Positions 42,900-47,918 of a stretch of 47,918 bases of DNA are shown one piece after another (positions within the stretch are counted from its first letter, which is position 1; each line of letters starts with the position of its first letter). Made by a program: the position numbers and the translations under genes. The stretch comes from Bacteroidales bacterium UBA1628 (GTDB lineage Bacteria > Bacteroidota > Bacteroidia > Bacteroidales > UBA932): the NCBI GenBank assembly GCA_002321335.1, contig DCMG01000102.1:22195-70112 (forward strand), given 5' to 3'. The notes below the pieces were generated by a model. That model was not told the origin of the DNA. It saw only the letters and a list, made by a program, of their open reading frames with translations, and searched no databases.

Positions 42900-43454
42900 A
42901 TGATATTACCTATTTATTTATACGGTTCGGAGGTTCTCAGGCAGAAGGCCGCTCCGGCGGATTTGTCCGAGAAGGAGAAGATCACCAAGTTGGTGACCGA
43001 CATGGAGGAGACACTCGCAAAGTCGGAAGGCTGCGGGCTTGCCGCCCCGCAGGTGGGTGAGAGTGTGCGTATCCTGATCGTTGACGGCACGGGAATGAAG
43101 GATGTCTACCCATACCTCGCCGATTTCAAGAGGGTGATGATCAACCCGGTCATCCTGGAGGAGAGCGAGAAAAAGTGTGAATATTCGGAAGGTTGCCTCA
43201 GCATCCCTGGCATCTACTGCGATGTGACGAGGCCGCAGAGTATGACTGTTGAATATTACAATGGTGATTTCGAGAAGGTTACGGAGACCTTTGACAAGTT
43301 CGCCTGCCGTATGGTGCAGCACGAGATGTCCCATCTGGACGGAGACCTTTTCGTGGATCACGTCGCTCCGATAAGGAAGAAGATCATTTCTAAAAAGTTG
43401 ATGAACATCGCAAAAGGAAAGGTTTTTGCAAGGTACGCCACTAAAATTAAATAA
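42900..43454 (+). CDS. def: Peptide deformylase
   Basis: Removes the formyl group from nascent proteins. The 184-residue enzyme has all three motifs: GCGLAAPQV (44-52), EGCLS with metal-binding Cys99, and HEMSH (141-145). It starts MILPIYLYGSEVLRQKA, a common Bacteroidota Def start, 11 bases after ruvX. Confidence 0.97.
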   Translation: MILPIYLYGSEVLRQKAAPADLSEKEKITKLVTDMEETLAKSEGCGLAAPQVGESVRILIVDGTGMKDVYPYLADFKRVMINPVILEESEKKCEYSEGCLSIPGIYCDVTRPQSMTVEYYNGDFEKVTETFDKFACRMVQHEMSHLDGDLFVDHVAPIRKKIISKKLMNIAKGKVFARYATKIK

Positions 43455-43465
43455 TCATTATTGCC

Positions 43466-44824
43466 ATGGGTGCATTTCACGCGTATGACATACGCGGAGT
43501 CTATAACGTTGACTTCGATCGTAACACCGCCTACAAGGTGGGCTATTTTCTTCCGGAACTTCTTGGCACAGACAAGGTTCTTGTCGGCCGCGATTGTCGG
43601 TTATCCTCTCCGGAAATCCATGAATATCTTCTGAAGGGCATCACCGACGCCGGCGCCGATGTCTATGACATAGGGCTCAGTACGACTCCGATGGTTTATT
43701 TCGGCACGGCCAACTACGGATTCAAGGCTTCTGTGCAGATCACGGCCTCGCACAATCCCAAGGAATATAACGGAATGAAGGTTTCCAGGGAGAACGCCCT
43801 TCCTGTCGGTCTGGATTCCGGCCTCGGACAGATTCAGGAATGGATCGAGAACGGCAGGCCTACACCTGTCGCCGAGAAGAGGGGACAGGTCATTCCCAAG
43901 GATATTCATAAGGATTACCTTGACTTCCTGCTTAAGTTCAAAGGTGACTATTCCGACATCAAGATAGCGTTCGATCTTTCCAACGGAATGTCAAGCCTTT
44001 ATGCCCGAGAGATTTTCGGTGACGAGCCGGCCTACATATTCGAGGAGATGGACGGCAATTTCCCGAACCACGAGCCGAACCCGCTGATTCCCAAGAATGT
44101 CGAGCCGCTTCAGGCTTTGGTGAGGAAAACCGGTGCGGATGTCGGTGTCATTTATGACGGAGACGCCGACCGTGTGATGTTCGTGGACAACGAGGGCAAG
44201 TTTGTCTCACCGGATTTGATGATTGCTGTTCTAGGACACTATTTTGTCGACGAGAGACACGAGACCGGCACCGTGCTTCAGGACATCCGCAGTTCAAAGG
44301 CGGTAGGGGAGTACCTTACTCCGATGGGATGCAAGATGGCCACATGGAAGGTCGGCCGCGCCTTCGCCGCGAGAAAGCTCCGCGAACTTGACGGAGTCTG
44401 GGGCGGAGAGCTTGCTGGCCACTATTATTTCCGTGATTTCTTCTATTCTGACAGCGGACTGCTGGCCTCAATGCTGATCCTGAGGGTCGTGGCTGCCATG
44501 AAAAAAAATGGTGTCACCCTGTACGAACTCATCGGCAAGATCGCCCGCTACCAGAACTCGGGCGAGATCAACTTCCGACTCGATGACAAGAAAGGTGCCA
44601 TGGACGCTGTCAAGGAGTATTTCACCTCTAAGGAGACTCCGACCGCCGAGATGGATTTCGACGGCTACAGGGTCGAGTTCCCTGACTGGTGGTTCAACAT
44701 CCGCCCTTCCAACACGGAGCCATACCTCAGGTTCATCTGTGAGGCGACATCGGACGCTCTTCTTGAGGAAAAAGTTAACGAAACAAAGAATCTTCTCGTA
44801 GAGAGATTCGGAGCAAAACTGTAG
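43466..44824 (+). CDS. Phosphomannomutase/phosphoglucomutase (alpha-D-phosphohexomutase)
   Basis: Interconverts hexose 1- and 6-phosphates for sugar-nucleotide and envelope synthesis. This 452-residue protein has the four-domain plan. The phosphoserine loop TASHNPKEYNG has Ser95, the Mg loop DGDADR is at 231-236, the sugar loop is GGELAGHYYFRD, and the phosphate loop is RPSNTEPYLR near the C-terminus. Whether mannose or glucose is preferred cannot be told, so I give no symbol. It is 11 bases after def and five before the LysM peptidase. Confidence 0.93.
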   Translation: MGAFHAYDIRGVYNVDFDRNTAYKVGYFLPELLGTDKVLVGRDCRLSSPEIHEYLLKGITDAGADVYDIGLSTTPMVYFGTANYGFKASVQITASHNPKEYNGMKVSRENALPVGLDSGLGQIQEWIENGRPTPVAEKRGQVIPKDIHKDYLDFLLKFKGDYSDIKIAFDLSNGMSSLYAREIFGDEPAYIFEEMDGNFPNHEPNPLIPKNVEPLQALVRKTGADVGVIYDGDADRVMFVDNEGKFVSPDLMIAVLGHYFVDERHETGTVLQDIRSSKAVGEYLTPMGCKMATWKVGRAFAARKLRELDGVWGGELAGHYYFRDFFYSDSGLLASMLILRVVAAMKKNGVTLYELIGKIARYQNSGEINFRLDDKKGAMDAVKEYFTSKETPTAEMDFDGYRVEFPDWWFNIRPSNTEPYLRFICEATSDALLEEKVNETKNLLVERFGAKL

Positions 44825-44829
44825 GCGGG

Positions 44830-45891
44830 ATGATTCGTGGAAGTTTTTTGGCGAGCGCCATTGTTGTGGTCCTTGCCTCTATTCAGTTCTCTGTCCCTGC
44901 CGTGGCGCAGGACACCACGATCAAGACTAGGAAACAAGCGGAGATTCTTATCCCGAGAATCTCCCGGGAGTCTGTTCAGTCAATGGATTTGTCCAAGGCG
45001 GAGGCTTTGGACACTATTGACACTGCGGACCCGCACATCAAGATCCTTCTCCTGTCGGACAACACTTGGAAGTATTTCAAGGATTCAACCTATGCCCGTG
45101 ACCATAAGATATTCAATGAATATTGGACTCACGACTATCCTGACCCGTATCATGTGTCTTTGGACGAGCTCCCTGATGAGATCGCGCTTTGGATAGTGGA
45201 CACTTTGAGCGAGTACAAGTGTCCTCATCAGAATGACGTTTATTCAAAGTTTGGCTACCGCCACAGACGTCGTCATCAGGGGGTGGATCTGCCTTTGCAG
45301 ACGGGTACTCCTGTCTACGCCGCTTTTGATGGCAAGGTCCGAATTTCGAAGCGTTACAAAGGCTACGGTAACCTCGTGGTTCTTCGCCATGACAACGGTC
45401 TGGAGACATTCTACGGCCATCTTTCAAAAATCTATGTGAAGGACGACCAGTGGGTGAACGCCGGCACAATCATTGGCTTAGGTGGCTCGACAGGTCGTTC
45501 GACAGGCCCTCATCTGCATTTTGAGACCCGTTACAAGGGCTATGCGTTTGATCCTGAATGGCTGATTGACTTCCACTCAGGCACGTTGAGGCACAGGCTG
45601 TTCGTACTGAAGAAGAAATATCTGAACGCAAACAGCAAGTACGTTCCTGAGAGTGAGCAGGAGGAGATAGACATCCTTGAAGGCGATGCGAAGGATAAGG
45701 AGGAGGCCGCCAAGAAGGCCGAGGCCGAGAGAAAGGCCGCGGCAGCCGCCCAGTACCACACCATCCGTCAAGGAGACACTTTGGGCGCATTGGCTCGTAA
45801 GTATCACACAACGGTCAAGACGCTCTGTCGTCTGAACGGCATCAAGGAGACCACCACCCTGCGTCTCGGCAGGAAGCTTCGCGTGAAGTAA
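44830..45891 (+). CDS. M23 peptidase with C-terminal LysM domain
   Basis: A 353-residue exported protein with a signal peptide (cleavage near AVAQ). A LytM domain (about 130-240) has zinc ligands His149 and Asp153 (HQGVD) and His228-x-His230 (PHLHFE). A charged Glu/Lys/Ala helix (about 280-310) leads to a LysM domain (about 312-353; YHTIRQGDTLGALARKYHTT) that binds peptidoglycan. It is likely a periplasmic cell-wall endopeptidase or, since such proteins can also be regulators, an amidase activator. Last gene of the ruvX operon; a REP element and terminator follow. Confidence 0.93.
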   Translation: MIRGSFLASAIVVVLASIQFSVPAVAQDTTIKTRKQAEILIPRISRESVQSMDLSKAEALDTIDTADPHIKILLLSDNTWKYFKDSTYARDHKIFNEYWTHDYPDPYHVSLDELPDEIALWIVDTLSEYKCPHQNDVYSKFGYRHRRRHQGVDLPLQTGTPVYAAFDGKVRISKRYKGYGNLVVLRHDNGLETFYGHLSKIYVKDDQWVNAGTIIGLGGSTGRSTGPHLHFETRYKGYAFDPEWLIDFHSGTLRHRLFVLKKKYLNANSKYVPESEQEEIDILEGDAKDKEEAAKKAEAERKAAAAAQYHTIRQGDTLGALARKYHTTVKTLCRLNGIKETTTLRLGRKLRVK

Positions 45892-45896
45892 GGCTC

Positions 45897-45948
45897 GCCG
45901 GTCGCTGAGTTTCTGCTCTGGTCGCTGAGCTTGTCGAAGCGACCGAAG
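45897..45948. repeat. REP-like repeat pair after the LysM peptidase gene
   Basis: A complete copy has its core CTGAGCTTGTCGAAG at 45925-45939 within a paired GGTCGCT/AGCGACC frame. It is preceded by a partial direct copy (CGGTCGCTGAG, 45899-45909). The repeat begins five bases after the stop codon. A decayed relative (CTGTCGCAAAGCGACTGG) may lie at about 45985-46002. Confidence 0.8.
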
Positions 45949-46021
45949 GTGTTTCGGGGAATCCTTTTCCTATGCCCCTTCGGTGCTGTCGCAAAGCGAC
46001 TGGAGGAGGATTTGGATAATG

Positions 46022-46062
46022 AAAGAAAAGAGACGCAAAGAATATTGCGTCTCTTTTCTTTT
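46022..46062. terminator. Bidirectional terminator between LysM peptidase and tRNA-Met
   Basis: The 17-base arms AAAGAAAAGAGACGCAA (46022-46038) and TTGCGTCTCTTTTCTTT (46045-46061) enclose a 6-base loop. A-rich on one side and T-rich on the other, it can terminate both the plus-strand operon and the minus-strand tRNA-Met. Confidence 0.88.
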
Positions 46063-46063
46063 G

Positions 46064-46137
46064 TGGTCCCAGTAGGGCATGATCCTACGACCCCCTGATT
46101 ATGAGTCAGATGCTCTAACCAACTGAGCTATGGGACC
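46064..46137 (-). tRNA. tRNA with CAT anticodon (Met elongator or Ile2)
   Basis: Read on the minus strand, the acceptor GGTCCCA pairs with TGGGACC. The D-arm is AGCTCAGTTGGTTAGAGCA. The anticodon stem CTGA/TCAG encloses CTCATAA, giving CAT. The T-arm GTAGG/CCTAC encloses ATCATGC rather than the usual TTCxAxx. Discriminator A, CCA not encoded. The G1-C72 pair excludes an initiator tRNA. Lysidine-modified tRNA-Ile2 cannot be excluded by eye. Confidence 0.88.
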
Positions 46138-46190
46138 TGGTGCGATGTCTGTTGCAGACAGATTGAACCTGCCGTAAAGTGACATTGGGT

Positions 46191-46221
46191 CAAAGTTACC
46201 AAACTTTTTGGAAACGACAAA
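46191..46221 (-). promoter_or_regulatory. Promoter of tRNA-Met
   Basis: On the minus strand there is TTTG (46221-46218), 19 bases, then TAACTTTG (46198-46191): a full consensus match, about 50 bases before the tRNA. The leader contains a small hairpin TGTCTG/CAGACA at about 46146-46160. Confidence 0.8.
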
Positions 46222-46291
46222 ATTCTTTCAGCCGTTCACCTTTCAGTTTCCGCCTTTCTCGCCAATGGCGCTTTGGCGGCGTTTTCGGACG

Positions 46292-46882
46292 CTAATATTC
46301 ATCCACGCCGTTTTCTGCCATCCATGAGAGGAGGGGTGAGCAGTCGAATCCAACCACACCTTTCATGAATATATTCACGTGGAATCCAATCTCTTGGCTC
46401 AACCGCTGGACATTTTTGAGAGTCTCAAGCACGCAGTATTCGGCCGCGATGCCGCAGACCGTCACTTCGTCCCCGTGCTGGAACAAGTCCGGCGCGGGGG
46501 CGTCTGGTGAAATTTCAGTATCAGTGCCGGTTTTTGGCTGCGTGGCCGCGGCGATGTCTGCGAAAGCACCATATTCCTCCTTGTCTTTGTCACGTCCTTT
46601 CAGAATGAATCGGGTTTTCGTCTCGTCCAGTCCGTTCAGCAGCCCACGGGCGAGACTTGCCCCCAATGTGTAATGGACGCAGTGCTCAGGCCACGTCCCA
46701 CCGTTCGCCTTGAACGAGCAGTGATTCTTGGGATGCCAGTCCAAAGTGAAGTACACCTTGTCGAACCTCTCCTTGACCTCGTTGATCTCCGGGATTATCC
46801 TTTCCGCCCCCGGCACCGCCAGCGACCCGTCGATGAAATCCCTCTGAACATCCACCACCAGCAAAATCTTTCTTCCTGTCAT
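46292..46882 (-). CDS. pncA: Nicotinamidase / isochorismatase-family cysteine hydrolase
   Basis: Hydrolyses nicotinamide to nicotinate for NAD salvage. From MTGRKILLVVDVQRDFIDG the protein has 196 residues. The catalytic triad Asp11, Lys95 and Cys150 (GIAAEYCVLET) and the metal site Asp48, His50, His54 (LDWHPKNH) are in place. An upstream in-frame ATG at 46921 overlaps the predicted -7 element, so 46882 is preferred. An insertion at about 113-133 (KTGTDTEISPDAP) is longer than in typical PncA. Single-gene unit. Confidence 0.92.
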   Translation of the reverse strand: MTGRKILLVVDVQRDFIDGSLAVPGAERIIPEINEVKERFDKVYFTLDWHPKNHCSFKANGGTWPEHCVHYTLGASLARGLLNGLDETKTRFILKGRDKDKEEYGAFADIAAATQPKTGTDTEISPDAPAPDLFQHGDEVTVCGIAAEYCVLETLKNVQRLSQEIGFHVNIFMKGVVGFDCSPLLSWMAENGVDEY

Positions 46883-46918
46883 GTTCTCATATGTTTTTAT
46901 TGTTTTTGCCTTTATCTT

Positions 46919-46926
46919 CAAAGATA
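46919..46926 (-). promoter_or_regulatory. -7 element of the nicotinamidase gene
   Basis: TATCTTTG on the minus strand, 36 bases upstream of the preferred start at 46882. No good TTTG is found 19-20 bases further up, so only the -7 half is supported. Confidence 0.5.
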
Positions 46927-47636
46927 GACATTATTTCTGACAATGGAATGGTGAATGTTGGGGCAATTCCGAAACAGCTTATAAGGCGTATTCCCTGTAA
47001 AACTCACTCTTGATGATGAGCAAGAAGTTTATTTCAAAACAACTTATTTGGCGTCTTCCTGCCTCATCGCTGCGGTCGTTGGTGAAGGTTGGGGCTATTC
47101 AGGGAACTGACTGAATGCCGACACGAGGCGGGTATAGTTGCCAACCCACACTGATTATTTGCGAATCACGTCAATGTTCTCTTCCGGCTTGTGGTGAGAC
47201 GCGGTGTCACTGCGGAGGCTTGAGATTAACGGCTGTCTGAGACGTGCAGACACTTGAGAGATTGAATGACATTTTCGCCATATAGTGTCATCGAAGCCCT
47301 CTTTATGTCGGTTTTGCATGACAATTAGGTCAATGAATGTCGTCCATTCCCTCTGGCACCGGAATGCCGACCCGTACCCATGAGCCCTGCGGTCTCACAT
47401 CAAGATACACGCTGATTCCGAGGTTCGTCCGGTGGATTGCGCTCTGGCCGGACAAAATGTCGAAATCATACACTTTGTCCGGCCGACAAGGCTTTCACCG
47501 GACAAACTATTGGACCAACAAGTGGCAAGCCATCCCCAAAGAACCTCATTGACCAGACCCGAAAAATGACGATATTGAACCTCTTTCCAAAAATGAATTC
47601 TTCTTTCAATATCCTTTGAAATCAATGGGTTATGAA
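46927..47636. other. Non-coding stretch with imperfect repeats
   Basis: About 700 bases without a convincing gene; open frames of 60-76 codons on both strands lack family features. Contents: GGTGAATGTTGGGGCAATTC at 46950-46969 and a variant at 47081-47100; ACAGCTTATAAGGCGTATTC at about 46974 and a variant at about 47039; and a large hairpin with arms GGCCGGACAAA/TTTGTCCGGCC (47446-47456 with 47474-47484). The word CGGACAAA recurs in either orientation five times between 47449 and 47679, the last two forming the tRNA-Asn terminator. Confidence 0.5.
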
Positions 47637-47680
47637 GGAAAGAAAAACGGACAAACCGTCATTTCTGATGATTTGTCCGC
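47637..47680 (-). terminator. Terminator of tRNA-Asn
   Basis: On the minus strand the arms CGGACAAATCAT and (with a 3-base bulge) its complement ending TTTGTCCG (47679-47648) are followed by TTTTTCTTTCC. It starts just after the tRNA-Asn 3' end. Confidence 0.8.
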
Positions 47681-47682
47681 TT

Positions 47683-47759
47683 TGGCTCCTCAAGTAGGAC
47701 TTGAACCTACGACCCCCTGATTAACAGTCAGGTGCTCTAACCAACTGAGCTATTGAGGA
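47683..47759 (-). tRNA. tRNA-Asn (anticodon GTT), CCA encoded
   Basis: Read on the minus strand, the acceptor TCCTCAA pairs with TTGAGGA. The anticodon stem CTGA/TCAG encloses CTGTTAA, giving GTT. The T-loop TTCAAGT is canonical. The discriminator G (47686) is followed by an encoded CCA (47685-47683), unlike the other three tRNAs here. Confidence 0.94.
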
Positions 47760-47800
47760 ATTTTGTCAACCTTTTCGGTTGTTTGTTCCTTTCGGGAGTG

Positions 47801-47831
47801 CAAAGGTACAACAAAAATTGATTAGTGCAAA
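47801..47831 (-). promoter_or_regulatory. Promoter of tRNA-Asn
   Basis: On the minus strand there is TTTG (47831-47828), 19 bases, then TACCTTTG (47808-47801): a full consensus match, about 42 bases upstream of the tRNA. Confidence 0.8.
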
Positions 47832-47853
47832 TTTTTTTGTAGTTTTTTTTGTG

Positions 47854-47861
47854 TACCTTTG
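47854..47861 (+). promoter_or_regulatory. -7 element of the gene at the right edge
   Basis: TACCTTTG lies 23 bases before the ATG at 47885. The only nearby TTTG (47836-47839) gives a 14-base spacer, too short, so only the -7 half is supported. It is divergent from the tRNA-Asn promoter. Confidence 0.45.
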
Positions 47862-47884
47862 TGTAAATTTCTCGGAGGAGGAAA

Positions 47885-47918
47885 ATGGACATAGACTTGT
47901 TTTCAGAGATGCTCAAGG
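47885..47918 (+). CDS. Start of an unidentified gene, cut by window end
   Basis: An ATG preceded by the strong Shine-Dalgarno-like GGAGGAGG (47874-47881) opens MDIDLFSEMLK and runs off the window. This start recalls Bacteroidota proteins with an N-terminal HU-like (CCDC81-type) domain, which often begin with an acidic-hydrophobic SEMLKELI stretch, but eleven residues are too few to identify it. Confidence 0.55.
   Translation, partial: MDIDLFSEMLK

Noticed and set aside
47337..47625. Two short overlapping frames on opposite strands (71 and 76 codons)
   Set aside because: Composition is not protein-like, no start signals or family resemblance, and they cover the CGGACAAA hairpin.
1..47918. 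Defence islands, prophage or integrative elements
   Set aside because: No integrase, phage structural, restriction or toxin-antitoxin genes are recognisable; apart from small repeats the window reads as stable chromosome.

Overview
The window looks like chromosomal DNA of an anaerobic Bacteroidales-type member of the Bacteroidota. Three things support this. There is a SusC/SusD pair with many surface-type lipoproteins. Families typical of the phylum are present (DUF4290, DUF4837, DUF5020, FISUMP, BACON, DUF4988). Several genes have the phylum's promoter signature, TTTG-N19/20-TAnnTTTG, instead of sigma70 boxes. The anaerobic ribonucleotide reductase NrdD/NrdG fits a strict anaerobe. I cannot name a genus.

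Layout. 1-3723: the end of a DUF4290 gene, the DNA translocase ftsK and a LolA-like carrier. 3767-6352: a FISUMP lipoprotein (minus strand), an ApbE-type flavin transferase lipoprotein, and a small lipoprotein resembling a free-standing subtilisin propeptide. 6323-8866 (minus): cvpA-tsaB-rpiB-truB. 8971-13503: ileS-traR/dksA-like-lspA, with ileS broken by three single-base insertions. 13537-16402: a purine uptake and salvage group (apt, Tsx-like DUF5020 porin, NCS2 permease). 16624-19331: nrdD-nrdG behind a structured leader.

19505-37200 is the most distinctive part: ten tightly packed same-strand genes. It holds five lipoproteins (Ig-like, DUF4988, fimbrillin/BACON and two BACON paralogues), a lipoprotein subtilase, an Fn3 lipoprotein, a SusC-type TonB transporter, SusD, and a SusE/F-position lipoprotein. 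No glycoside hydrolase, lyase or sulfatase is visible; the only enzyme is a protease. I read it as a surface protein- or peptide-harvesting locus rather than a glycan locus.

37201-42424 (minus): tRNA-Pro, rpsT, tRNA-Glu, a DUF4837 lipoprotein, rseP, dxr and an M23 peptidase. 42469-45891 (plus): ruvX-def-phosphohexomutase-LysM/M23 peptidase. 46064-47918: tRNA-Met, a nicotinamidase, about 700 bp of repeat-bearing non-coding DNA, tRNA-Asn, and the first codons of a gene that leaves the window.

Non-coding structure is rich. A REP-like palindromic repeat (core CTGAGCYTGTCGAAG) lies after three operon ends and also in frame inside the ftsK linker. A long direct repeat flanks an 82-bp insert at the tRNA-Pro terminator. 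The word GAATAT/ATATTC seems strongly over-represented. The nrdD and ileS transcripts begin with leader hairpins. All assignments come from reading the sequence; no database search was run.
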